Assembly: GCF_013044505.1 (NCBI RefSeq)
Contig: NZ_JABERD010000091.1
Location: forward strand, 1 to 36,643
Length of the DNA stretch: 36,643 bases
From: Streptomyces sp. S3(2020)
GTDB lineage: Bacteria > Actinomycetota > Actinomycetes > Streptomycetales > Streptomycetaceae
Direction: 5' to 3'
Positions 1-7,198 of the stretch are shown piece by piece. The notes under the pieces are model-generated. The model made no database searches. It was given only the letters and a program-made list of their open reading frames with translations, and had not been told where the DNA came from. Both the position numbers and the translations under genes were made by a program. The stretch's first letter is position 1; every line of letters begins with the position of its first letter.

Positions 1-91
1 CTGGTGTTGTGTGGTTTTGTGTTTTGAAGGAGAAGAGGGCATACGAGCTGCTCAGGAGGCTCGTGGGCTCGGAGATGTGGATAAGGGACAG
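1..91. other. Sequencing adapter read-through (Nextera i7 side), not genomic
   Basis: Positions 26-49 match the 24-nt Illumina P7 primer at 20 of 24 positions (three C to G changes and one A to C). Positions 50-57 read GCTCAGGA, which is the adapter-strand form of Nextera index N704. Positions 58-72 match GTCTCGTGGGCTCGG with one change. Positions 73-91 match AGATGTGTATAAGAGACAG with two changes. Positions 1-25 are a T/G-rich tail of the kind produced when reads run past the adapter. The scattered mismatches suggest a consensus of low-quality read ends. The adapter sequences are recalled from knowledge; the match itself is visible. Confidence 0.95.
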
Positions 92-528
92 GGGGGGGTG
101 TGGGGGTGCGGATCGTCGGCGGCCGTGACACACCTCCGCCGCTCCCTACCGGCGACGGCGGACTCGAACCGCAACCGCCGCTCATCCACGGGACGGCACA
201 CGACGGGAGGCCACAGGCACGCGCCGCGCCGGGTACCTGCTCCGGCGTTCGGCCTGCTCAGAACGTCGACCCGGTCCTGGCCGCCGCGGTCGGGTGGATC
301 GTCCTCTCGACGTCGGACAGGTGCTCGGTCGGCCTGAACGGGCCGTCGTCGCGCCGAACGCGCTGAGCATCGGCACGTCCCGGCCGAAGGCCCAGGGCGC
401 CCCAGGACCGCCCTCGCGCGTGCCCCCATGGCCTCAAGGGCGTCGGACCCCGACAGTGTCACCGTCGGTGCTCAGCTTCACGCGCGAGGAGGAACCCTCG
501 ATACCGACGCCCGATCCGCAGGACGCCC
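92..528. other. Intergenic stretch with no recognisable gene
   Basis: This 437-base stretch lies between the adapter junction and the stop codon of the response regulator gene. It begins with a G run directly after the adapter. Open frames exist on both strands, but their products are Arg/Pro/Ser-rich and resemble no family I know, as expected for chance frames in GC-rich DNA. No tRNA, strong terminator or tandem repeat is evident. Because the contig starts here, the missing DNA to the left could change this reading. Confidence 0.6.
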
Positions 529-1236
529 CTAGCCGCCGAGCCAGTAACCGAACCCCCGACGCGTGTGGATCAGCGAGGGCCCCTCCTCGTCCACCTTGTG
601 CCGCAGTCGGGAGACGAGCTTCTCGATCGCCTGGTGTCCCCGGAACTCCCCCCACACATGCCGGCTGATCTGCTCCTTCGACAGCACGCGCCCCGCGTTG
701 GCGAGGAGATGGCGCAGCAGCCGGTACTCGGCGGGCGTGAGGTCGAGCGGCCGGGACCCCCGGCGGGCGCGGCACGTCGTGTCGTCCAGGACCAGATCGC
801 CGTATCCGGGCATCCCGGCATACCGCCCGGGACATCGGCGGCGCAGGAGCACCTGCGCCCGGGCCAGTACCTCGGCGACGCGTACGGGTTTGATGACGTA
901 GTCCTCCTCGCCCAGGCCGAGTTCGGGCAGCAGCCGGTGCAGGGAGTCGCAGGAGGCCAGGAAGAGCAGTGGGGGCCGGTCCGCGGGGGCCATCCGGCGG
1001 CCCCGGGCGAGGTCCGGCAGGTCGGGCAGCGTGGCGTCGAGGACCACCAGGTCGAACCGCTGCCGGGTGAGCCGTGCCATGCCCTCGGCGCCGCTGTCCG
1101 CGGTGCCGACCCGGTAGCCGGCCAACTCCAGGGTGGTGGTGAGCAGTTCGGCGTCGCCGGGGTCGCCCACGACGACCAGGACGTGCTGTCCGTCGCCGCG
1201 GGGCGGTGACGGTTTCTCCAGGAGATGCGCGTACAT
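529..1236 (-). CDS. Orphan OmpR/PhoB-type response regulator
   Basis: The product is 235 aa: a receiver domain at about 18-130 followed by a C-terminal winged-helix DNA-binding domain at about 145-235 (LTPAEYRLLRHLL, then TRRGFGYWL). The expected phosphorylation site is D67 in LVVLDATLPDL, and the conserved lysine is K116 in YVIKPV. The acidic pair usually written DD is here G24-D25, and the usual DG motif after the phospho-Asp is altered, so the phosphorylation pocket may be weakened. No histidine kinase is adjacent on this strand; the kinase at 3356-4522 is of the NarL class and normally pairs with a LuxR-type regulator. The gene lies 36 nt downstream of marR in the same direction, so the two are probably cotranscribed. 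No clear ribosome binding site supports the chosen ATG. The family is secure; the target genes are unknown. Confidence 0.85.
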   Translation of the reverse strand: MYAHLLEKPSPPRGDGQHVLVVVGDPGDAELLTTTLELAGYRVGTADSGAEGMARLTRQRFDLVVLDATLPDLPDLARGRRMAPADRPPLLFLASCDSLHRLLPELGLGEEDYVIKPVRVAEVLARAQVLLRRRCPGRYAGMPGYGDLVLDDTTCRARRGSRPLDLTPAEYRLLRHLLANAGRVLSKEQISRHVWGEFRGHQAIEKLVSRLRHKVDEEGPSLIHTRRGFGYWLGG

Positions 1237-1272
1237 GGCACGACCAATCGTGGGGTCCGGGCGGCGGTACGG

Positions 1273-1764
1273 TCAGACGGAGAGCGCGGGGTCGACACGG
1301 TCCTCGGCATGGCCGGCGAAGTCGTCGACGAGCCGGTGGAAGAGGGCGGCCAGCTGTCTCAGGTCGTCGTCGGACCAGTCACCCAGGGCCTGTTCGAGGT
1401 AGCGGCGGCCGACCTCGCGGACCCGGCCGACCGCGGCCAGGCCCGCGTCGGTGAGCTGGACACGCTGGGCCCGGCGGTCGTCCGGGTCCGCGACCCGGAT
1501 CACATACCCGCCGCGCTCCAACTGCCGCAGCTGACGGGTGACATGGGAGGCCTCGACGGAGAGCCGGACCGCCAGCACCCCGGGGCGCAGCGGCTCGCTC
1601 TCCGCGATGTGCCGCAGGATCGCGACCGCCGCGCGGTCGAGCGGCACCCCGGCCATCGCCATGAGTCGCTCGTGGCGTCGGCTCCGCCCGGCCAGGTAGG
1701 TGACCCGGCTGAGGACCCGCTCTATCTCTGCCAGGGTCGCGGAGGCCGGCGCTTCTGCGGTCAT
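1273..1764 (-). CDS. MarR-family transcriptional repressor
   Basis: The product is 163 aa, the normal MarR length. The winged helix spans about residues 45-115: AVAILRHIAESEPLRPGVLA leads into the recognition helix region (SVEASHVTRQLRQLERGGYV) and the DDRRAQRVQLTDAG wing, which is typical of MarR. Proteins of this family usually repress themselves and a neighbouring efflux or oxidoreductase gene, and release DNA when a small phenolic ligand binds. Three 17-bp palindromes lie directly upstream (1784-1856). Two more lie in front of the MFS exporter at 4586, so the exporter is the likely main target. The response regulator at 529-1236 follows 36 nt downstream. The family assignment is firm; the ligand is unknown. 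Confidence 0.93.
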   Translation of the reverse strand: MTAEAPASATLAEIERVLSRVTYLAGRSRRHERLMAMAGVPLDRAAVAILRHIAESEPLRPGVLAVRLSVEASHVTRQLRQLERGGYVIRVADPDDRRAQRVQLTDAGLAAVGRVREVGRRYLEQALGDWSDDDLRQLAALFHRLVDDFAGHAEDRVDPALSV

Positions 1765-1783
1765 GGCACCACCCTAGAGGTAC

Positions 1784-1856
1784 TTGCCTAACTTAAGCAA
1801 TATGAAGTTGGTTGCTTGACTTAAGTAATGCAACTGTGCTTGCCTAACTCAAGTAA
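1784..1856. promoter_or_regulatory. Three phased MarR operators (17-bp palindromes, 28-bp period)
   Basis: Copy 1 is TTGCCTAACTTAAGCAA (1784-1800), copy 2 TTGCTTGACTTAAGTAA (1812-1828) and copy 3 TTGCCTAACTCAAGTAA (1840-1856). Each is a near-palindrome about a central C. The starts are exactly 28 bp apart. The copies are strikingly AT-rich against the surroundings. The same motif with the same spacing recurs at 4515-4559 before the MFS gene. The shared site and the adjacent marR gene argue that MarR binds here. Whether the dehydrogenase at 2129 is also controlled is unclear, since its start is 272 nt beyond copy 3. Confidence 0.85.
1799..1828 (-). promoter_or_regulatory. Putative marR promoter
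   Basis: On the minus strand, TTACTT (1823-1828) could be the -35 box and CATATT (1799-1804) the -10 box, with an 18-nt spacer. Transcription would start about 28 nt upstream of the marR ATG. The boxes overlap operator copies 1 and 2, which fits autorepression. The match is modest and is inferred from spacing alone. Confidence 0.4.
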
Positions 1857-1912
1857 ACCGGTCCGCGTCGGTCGGAGGTGCTCGACCACCCCTGACCACG
1901 CACCCCCGGACC

Positions 1913-1939
1913 GGGGCCGCATTGAGCGGATGCGGCCCC
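1913..1939 (+). terminator. Strong hairpin in the leader before the alcohol dehydrogenase
   Basis: GGGGCCGCAT (1913-1922) pairs perfectly with ATGCGGCCCC (1930-1939) across a 7-nt loop. It has no T run. It could be a factor-independent terminator or attenuator for transcripts leaving the marR operator region, or a structured leader for the dehydrogenase. The rest of 1857-2128 shows no gene and no clear promoter. Confidence 0.4.
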
Positions 1940-2128
1940 TCGCGCCCGACCCGTGGGGACGGGGTACGGCGCGGTCATCGGGCCCGGCGGCCGGGCAACT
2001 CCCCCCGCCCGCCGCCGGCCCCGGTGACATCCACGACTCCGGTCGGGTCACCCTTGCGCCCCGCCCGTCAGGACTCGCCCGAGTCCGGCAACACCTCTTG
2101 GCAGTACCTCCAGAAAGCGAGACTCTCC

Positions 2129-3169
2129 ATGGCCACGATGAAGTCCGTCCTCACCGCCAAGGACAAGGTCGACGTGCGGGACGTCGAGCGCCCCGCCCCC
2201 GGTCCCGCGGACGCGCTCGTCAGGATCCGCGCCTGCGGGATCTGCGGCACCGACACCTTCTTCCTGCATCTCGGCGGCATGCCGGCCGGTGCCGACGGCT
2301 CGATGCGGGCGATCCCCCTGGGCCACGAGCCCGCCGGTGAGATCGTCGAGGTCGGCGCCGAGGTCACCGACGTCAAGGTCGGTGACCGGGTCGTGGTGAA
2401 CCCGCAGGGCGTGCCCTCCGGGATCATCGGCTGCGGCGGCGCGCACGGTGCCATGAGCGAGTACCTGCTCATCGAGGGCGTCGAGACCGGCAAGAACGTC
2501 GCGGTCTTCCCCGACACCGTGCCCTTCGAGGTCGCCTCGTTGAACGAGCCGATGGCGGTCGCCCGGCACGCCGTCAACCGCTCCGGGGCCGAGCCCGCCG
2601 ACAAGGTCGTCGTCTTCGGTGCCGGGCCCATCGGACTGGGCGCCGCCATCTGGCTGAAGCTGCGGGGCGTGGAGCACGTCGTGGTCGTCGACATCCTTCC
2701 CGAGCGCCTGGAGACCGCGCTCGCGGTCGGCGCCGACGCCGTCATCAACTCGGCCACGGAGAACGTCACCGAACGGCTGACGGAACTGCACGGCCGGGCC
2801 GCCAACGCCCTCGGCCAGCCCCGGCCCGGCACCGACATCTACCTCGACGCCGCCGGCGCCCCCGCCGTCTTCCAGACCGTCGTCGACAACGCCAAGTGGC
2901 ACGCCAAGCTCGTCATGGTCGCCGTGCAGAAGAAGTCCGACGCCATCGACCTCGGCGGCATGCTGCGCAGCGAGCTGACGCTGATCGCCTCGCAGGGCTA
3001 CCCCACCGAGATCTTCGAGGTCACCGCCGAACTCGTCGAGCACCACGAGCGGTTCGCCGAGCTGATCAGCCACCGGGTGCCGTTCGACGAGGTGGAGCGG
3101 GCCTTCGAGCTGGCGCTGACGCCGGGGGCCGCGGAGAAGGTCGTCGTCACGTTCGACGGCGAGGCGTGA
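2129..3169 (+). CDS. Zinc-dependent medium-chain alcohol/polyol dehydrogenase
   Basis: The product is 346 aa and belongs to the MDR superfamily (alcohol, sorbitol and threonine dehydrogenases). The catalytic zinc site is visible as C39 in ACGICGTD and H65-E66 in LGHEPAGEIVEVG. The GDRVVVNPQG segment follows. The Rossmann NAD(P) site VFGAGPIGLGAA comes after it, with an acidic residue at VVVVD that favours NAD. The four structural-zinc cysteines seen in many family members are absent; the segment instead reads IIGCGGAHGAMSEYL. ATG 2129 was chosen because the family N-terminus begins there; a second ATG at 2138 is possible. Longer in-frame upstream frames lack family similarity. The substrate is unknown. 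The gene lies between the marR region and a histidine kinase and may or may not belong to the MarR regulon. Confidence 0.88.
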   Translation: MATMKSVLTAKDKVDVRDVERPAPGPADALVRIRACGICGTDTFFLHLGGMPAGADGSMRAIPLGHEPAGEIVEVGAEVTDVKVGDRVVVNPQGVPSGIIGCGGAHGAMSEYLLIEGVETGKNVAVFPDTVPFEVASLNEPMAVARHAVNRSGAEPADKVVVFGAGPIGLGAAIWLKLRGVEHVVVVDILPERLETALAVGADAVINSATENVTERLTELHGRAANALGQPRPGTDIYLDAAGAPAVFQTVVDNAKWHAKLVMVAVQKKSDAIDLGGMLRSELTLIASQGYPTEIFEVTAELVEHHERFAELISHRVPFDEVERAFELALTPGAAEKVVVTFDGEA

Positions 3170-3305
3170 ACGGTCCGTCGGTGACGCCGAACCAGGCCGT
3201 CGTCCACCGCGGCGCCGTCGTGGCCGGTCGCGCCCCCGCGCGCAGCGGCCCCGTACCCCGCTGAGGCGCTTCAGCCGCCCCGCGCAGACGGCCATCGGCC
3301 TACGG

Positions 3306-3328
3306 GGTTCCCGCCGACCGCGGGAACC
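3306..3328 (+). terminator. Hairpin downstream of the dehydrogenase
   Basis: GGTTCCCGC (3306-3314) pairs perfectly with GCGGGAACC (3320-3328) over a 5-nt loop. It lies 137 nt after the dehydrogenase stop and 27 nt before the histidine kinase start. There is no T run. It could end the upstream transcript or form part of the kinase leader. Confidence 0.4.
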
Positions 3329-3355
3329 TCGTACCCGGACTGGAACCCCCCACTC

Positions 3356-4522
3356 ATGACCGACAACCGGCGAACCCGCCCCCTCCCCGTCGACGCGGCC
3401 GTGTCCACCGCACTGTTCGTGTGCGCGTTTCCCGGCAGTGTCGTCACCCTTCCCGGCCACGACCTCCAGGTCCCCTGGTGGCCCGGCATCCTGCTCGCCG
3501 GCGGCGGCTGCCTCGCCCTGCTGTGGCACCGCGGCCGCCCCCGTACGACAGTCGCGGTGGCCCTGGCGTGCGCCGCGGTCTCGTCCGCGCTCGGCTACCT
3601 CCTCACGGTCCTGCTGCTCGGGCCGCTGATGGTCGCGCTGTACTCGCTGGCCGTGCGCACCGACCGCAGAACCGCCAACACCGCCGCCTGCGCGGCCATC
3701 GCCGTCCTGGTGATCACCTCGCTGCTCGCGGGCCCCACCGACGAACCCCTGGTGCTCAAACTGCTCGGCCCCACCGCATGGCTGCTGCTGCCCACCTCCC
3801 TCGGGACGGTGGCCCGGCTGCGCACCGCCTATCTCGACGCGGTGCGGGCCCGGGCCGAGGACGCGGAGCGGACGCGGGAGGAGGAGGCACGGCGCCGGGT
3901 CGCCGAGGAGCGGGTGCGTATCGCCCGGGACCTGCACGACGTGGTCGCCCATCACCTCGTCCTCGCCAACCTCCAGGCCGGCGCGCTCGCCAGGCACCTG
4001 CCCGCGCGACCCGAGGAGGCCGGACGGCTGGCCCTCGACCTGGGCGGTACGACCGCGGCCGCGATGCGCGAACTCAGGGCGACCGTGGGCCTGTTGAGGC
4101 ACGCCCCCGACGAGGGGAACCCACCGGTCGGGCTCGCCCGGCTGCCCGATCTCGCCGCCTCGTTCCGGCACGCCGGTCTCACGGTGGACGTCGTCACCGA
4201 AGGCGAGCCGCGGCAGCTCCCCGCCGGCGCGGACCTCACGGCGTACCGCATCGTCCAGGAGGCGCTCACCAACGTCACCAAGCACGCCGACACCGGCTCC
4301 GCCGAGGTGCGGCTCACCTACTCCCCCGGGCTCCTCGGCATCGCGGTCACCAACGGCGGCAGCGTCCCCGCCACCGCGGCCCCGGGCGGATACGGCCTGG
4401 TCGGGATGCGTGAGCGCGCCCTTTCGGTCGGCGGCCGCGTCCGGGCGGGACGTCGTGCGCAGGGCGGCTTCGAGGTCGTCGCCGAGCTGCCCGTGGGACC
4501 CGTCGAGAATCCACTTGCTTAA
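3356..4522 (+). CDS. Orphan NarL-class sensor histidine kinase
   Basis: The product is 388 aa. The N-terminal 155 or so residues hold about four hydrophobic segments and act as a membrane sensor. A short charged coiled stretch (about 165-185, rich in E and R) leads to the HisKA_3 dimerisation helix, with the phospho-accepting histidine H194 in ARDLHDVVAHH. The HATPase domain follows, with the N box YRIVQEALTNVTKHA and the G box GGYGLVGMRERA. Kinases of this class normally sit next to a LuxR/NarL-type regulator, but none is present; the next gene is an MFS exporter. The stop codon (4520-4522) lies inside the first of the two MarR operators before that exporter. No convincing ribosome binding site precedes ATG 3356. 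Confidence 0.9.
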   Translation: MTDNRRTRPLPVDAAVSTALFVCAFPGSVVTLPGHDLQVPWWPGILLAGGGCLALLWHRGRPRTTVAVALACAAVSSALGYLLTVLLLGPLMVALYSLAVRTDRRTANTAACAAIAVLVITSLLAGPTDEPLVLKLLGPTAWLLLPTSLGTVARLRTAYLDAVRARAEDAERTREEEARRRVAEERVRIARDLHDVVAHHLVLANLQAGALARHLPARPEEAGRLALDLGGTTAAAMRELRATVGLLRHAPDEGNPPVGLARLPDLAASFRHAGLTVDVVTEGEPRQLPAGADLTAYRIVQEALTNVTKHADTGSAEVRLTYSPGLLGIAVTNGGSVPATAAPGGYGLVGMRERALSVGGRVRAGRRAQGGFEVVAELPVGPVENPLA

Positions 4523-4543
4523 GTCAAGCAATACACTTATGGT
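4515..4543 (+). promoter_or_regulatory. Putative MFS exporter promoter
   Basis: TTGCTT (4515-4520) and TATGGT (4538-4543) are separated by 17 nt and resemble a housekeeping-sigma promoter. The -35 box lies within operator 1, and the -10 box abuts operator 2. The start of transcription would be about 35 nt before the ATG at 4586. Confidence 0.55.
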
Positions 4544-4559
4544 TGAGTAACTCAAGCAA
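4515..4559. promoter_or_regulatory. Two MarR operators before the MFS exporter
   Basis: TTGCTTAAGTCAAGCAA (4515-4531) and TTGAGTAACTCAAGCAA (4543-4559) repeat the palindrome found before marR and keep the same 28-bp spacing. The reverse complement of the first differs from marR copy 2 by one base. The second has diverged in one half-site. They flank and overlap the likely -35 and -10 boxes, so binding should block transcription of the exporter. Confidence 0.85.
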
Positions 4560-4585
4560 TCCTTCTTGTCCACGGAGGCCCTGCC

Positions 4586-6067
4586 ATGTCCGACGCCCTT
4601 GCCCGACCCGCCGAGGCGGGGACATCCTCGCCGAAGCCGAACGCCGTGGTGGCGGTGCTGGCCCTGGCCGGAATCGTCGTCTCCCTCATGCAGACGCTGG
4701 TCATCCCGATCGTCCCGGAGCTGCCCAAGCTGCTGAACGCCCCGGCCTCCGACACCGCCTGGGCCGTCACCGCCACCCTGCTGGCCGCGGCCGTGGCCAC
4801 GCCGGTCGTCGGGCGCCTGGGTGACATGTTCGGCAAGCGCCGGATGCTGCTGCTCAGCATCGTGCTGCTGGTCTCCGGCTCGGTGGTCTGCGCCCTGGCC
4901 GACTCGCTGGTTCCGATGATCGTCGGCCGTGCGCTCCAGGGGCTGGCCGCCGCGGTCGTGCCGCTGGGCATCAGCATCATGCGCGATGTGCTGCCCGCGG
5001 AGCGGCTCGCCGGGTCCACCGCCCTGATGAGCGCCTCGCTCGGTGTCGGCGGCGCCCTGGGTCTGCCCGCCGCCGCGTTCATCGCGGACAAGTGGGACTG
5101 GCACCTCCTCTTCTGGACCTCGGCGGTCCTGGGCGCCGTGGCCTTCGCGCTGGTCATGCTGGTCATCCCGGAGTCCAGGGTCCGCACCGGCGGCCGCTTC
5201 GACCTCGTCGGCTCGTTCGGTCTGTCCGCCGGACTGGTCTCCCTGCTGCTGACCGTCTCCAAGGGCGCCGACTGGGGCTGGACCTCCGGCACCACGCTGG
5301 GCCTGGGTGCCGCCGCCGTCGTGATCCTGCTGGCCTGGGGCTTCTGGGAGCTCAAGGCCAAGCAGCCGCTGGTCGACCTGCGCACCACCGCCCGCCCGCA
5401 GGTGCTGTTCACCAACCTCGCCTCGATCGCGCTCGGCTTCTCGATGTTCGCGATGTCCCTGGTCCTTCCCCAGCTGCTCCAGCTGCCCGAGCAGACCGGC
5501 TACGGCCTCGGCAAGTCCATGCTCACCGTCGGTCTGGTGCTCGCCCCGCAGGGCCTGGTGATGATGGCCATGTCCGCCGTGTCCGCGGGCATCACCAAGG
5601 CCAAGGGCCCCAAGGTCACCCTGATGATCGGCGCGCTGATCGTCGCCGCCGGCTACGCGCTCAACATCGTCCTGATGAGCGAGGTCTGGCACCTCGTCCT
5701 GGTCTCCTGCGTCATCGGCGGCGGCGTCGGCTTCACCTACGGTGCGATGCCCGCCCTGATCATGGGCGCCGTCCCGGAGTCCGAGACCGCCGCGGCCAAC
5801 AGCCTCAACACCCTGATGCGCTCGCTCGGCACCTCCTTCGCCAGCGCCATCGCCGGTGTGATCCTGGCCCAGATGACCACCGACTTCGGCGGCTACGCCC
5901 TGCCCTCCGAGAACGGCTTCAAGGTCGTCATGGCGATCGGCGCCGGAGCGGCCCTCCTCGCCTTCGTCCTCGCCTCCTTCATCCCGAAGAAGCGCGCCGC
6001 CGTCCCGGCGCAGACGCCTGACGACAGCTCGCCCCAGACGGCGCAGGTCACCGGCGTCAAGGCCTGA
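4586..6067 (+). CDS. MFS multidrug-type exporter (DHA2-like)
   Basis: The product is 493 aa, the size expected of the 14-helix DHA2 group of proton-driven drug exporters. Hydrophobic helices run through most of the protein. The loop after helix 2 has the MFS signature GRLGDMFGKRRMLL. The helix 5 region carries an LGVGGALGLPAAAFI stretch like the antiporter motif. The C-terminus is hydrophilic (KKRAAVPAQTPDDSS). The gene is preceded by GGAGG-type sequence (CACGGAGG) about 10 nt before ATG 4586 and followed by a strong terminator. Two MarR operators overlap its promoter. This is the classic arrangement of a MarR-controlled efflux pump, here with the regulator gene about 2.8 kb away. The substrate is unknown. 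Confidence 0.92.
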   Translation: MSDALARPAEAGTSSPKPNAVVAVLALAGIVVSLMQTLVIPIVPELPKLLNAPASDTAWAVTATLLAAAVATPVVGRLGDMFGKRRMLLLSIVLLVSGSVVCALADSLVPMIVGRALQGLAAAVVPLGISIMRDVLPAERLAGSTALMSASLGVGGALGLPAAAFIADKWDWHLLFWTSAVLGAVAFALVMLVIPESRVRTGGRFDLVGSFGLSAGLVSLLLTVSKGADWGWTSGTTLGLGAAAVVILLAWGFWELKAKQPLVDLRTTARPQVLFTNLASIALGFSMFAMSLVLPQLLQLPEQTGYGLGKSMLTVGLVLAPQGLVMMAMSAVSAGITKAKGPKVTLMIGALIVAAGYALNIVLMSEVWHLVLVSCVIGGGVGFTYGAMPALIMGAVPESETAAANSLNTLMRSLGTSFASAIAGVILAQMTTDFGGYALPSENGFKVVMAIGAGAALLAFVLASFIPKKRAAVPAQTPDDSSPQTAQVTGVKA

Positions 6068-6080
6068 GGCTCCTCGACGG

Positions 6081-6125
6081 CAAGGGTCCGCCCCCGGAGT
6101 TCCACGCTCCGGGGGCGGGCCCTTG
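6081..6125. terminator. Bidirectional terminator between convergent genes
   Basis: A 19-bp stem (6081-6099 with 6107-6125, a single G-T type mismatch) surrounds a 7-nt loop. It lies 13 nt after the exporter stop and 14 nt from the stop of the convergent maleylacetate reductase, so it can serve both strands. Confidence 0.85.
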
Positions 6126-6139
6126 CTCCTTGCGGACGG

Positions 6140-7198
6140 TCAGGGCGGCCCGCCCTCGTACGCCGCCCGCAGCACCGCGAGCGCCCCGTCCGCCGTGACC
6201 TGCCTGGGGTTGGCGTACGCCTGGCCCGCCACCTGTTCGGCGGCCACCGCCAGGTCGGCCTCCTTCAGGCCGAGTTCGGCGAGGGAGCGGGGCGCGCCGA
6301 GGCTGGTGGCCAACTGCCACAGGGCTGTCGGCGCCTCGTCCGCGTCCAGGGCTCGGGCCACGGCGGCCACCGCGTCGGGGACCGCGGGCGCGTTGTACGC
6401 GAGGGCGTAGGGCAGGACCACCGTGTGGGTCGGCGAGTGCGGCAGGCCGAAGGTGCCGCCGAGGACATGGCACAGCTTGTGGTGCAGGCCCATGGTGGTG
6501 GCGCCCAGGCAGGAGCCGCAGAGCCAGGCGCCGTACAGGGCGCGGCCACGGGCGTCGAGGGAGCCCGGGTCGGCGGCCACCGCCGGGAGCGCCCGGGCCA
6601 TCGCCCGTACGCCGGCCTCGGCCATCAGCGCGACGAGGGGCGAGGTGTCGGGGGCGTACAGCGCCTCGACTCCGTGCGCGAGGGCGTTGACGCCGCTGGT
6701 CACGGAGAGCGGTACGGGCAGGGAGAGGGTGAGTTCGGGGTCGTAGACGATGCTGCGGGGCAGGACGGAGGGGTCGCGGCCGGTGCGTTTGGCGCCGTGT
6801 TCGGTCAGGCCCCAGACCGGGGTCGCCTCGGAGCCGGAGTAGGTGGTGGGTACGGCGATCAGCGGCAGGCCGGTGCGCAGGGCGATCGCCTTGCCGAGGC
6901 CGATGGACGAACCGCCGCCGACCGCGACGCATCCGTCGGCGCCCGCGGCCCGCGCCACCTCGACGGCCCGGTCGGCGACCTCCACGGGGACATGCATCCG
7001 GGCCCCGGTGTGCAGGCCCGCGCAGGCCGGTCCGAGGGCGTCGGCGACCGCCCGGGCCGTGTACGCACCGTGGGCGCCGGAGACGACCAACAGCCGCCGC
7101 AGGCCCAGGCGTTGGGCCTCGCCCGGGGTCGCCGTCGTGGCGGCGCCGGGGCGCAGCACGACCCTCATGGGCGGGGACTCGTGGACGAACTCCGTCAT
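6140..7198 (-). CDS. Maleylacetate reductase (iron-type alcohol dehydrogenase family)
   Basis: The product is 352 aa. It would reduce maleylacetate to 3-oxoadipate with NAD(P)H. The N-terminal nucleotide-binding half contains VAVGGGSSIGLGKAIAL and IAVPTTYSGSEATPVWG. The helical C-terminal half carries the histidine-rich segment NALAHGVEALYAP and MGLHHKLCHVLGGTFGLPHSPTH, which in iron-type dehydrogenases forms the metal site and is typical of maleylacetate reductases. ATG 7198 overlaps the stop of the hydroxyquinol dioxygenase gene by 4 nt (ATGA), so the two are translationally coupled. The same frame stays open upstream, but that part is a shadow of the dioxygenase gene. Function is supported by both motif and neighbour. 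Confidence 0.92.
   Translation of the reverse strand: MTEFVHESPPMRVVLRPGAATTATPGEAQRLGLRRLLVVSGAHGAYTARAVADALGPACAGLHTGARMHVPVEVADRAVEVARAAGADGCVAVGGGSSIGLGKAIALRTGLPLIAVPTTYSGSEATPVWGLTEHGAKRTGRDPSVLPRSIVYDPELTLSLPVPLSVTSGVNALAHGVEALYAPDTSPLVALMAEAGVRAMARALPAVAADPGSLDARGRALYGAWLCGSCLGATTMGLHHKLCHVLGGTFGLPHSPTHTVVLPYALAYNAPAVPDAVAAVARALDADEAPTALWQLATSLGAPRSLAELGLKEADLAVAAEQVAGQAYANPRQVTADGALAVLRAAYEGGPP

Noticed and set aside
1784..1856. Insertion-sequence ends or CRISPR-like repeats
   Set aside because: The copies are palindromic, short and without a transposase gene or unique spacers of repeat-array type. They fit MarR operators much better.
2048..5692. A 1214-codon open frame on the minus strand
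   Set aside because: It runs antisense to the dehydrogenase, the kinase and most of the exporter, all with clear motifs. Its product is low-complexity Gly/Asp/Gln/His-rich, as expected from an antisense frame in GC-rich DNA.
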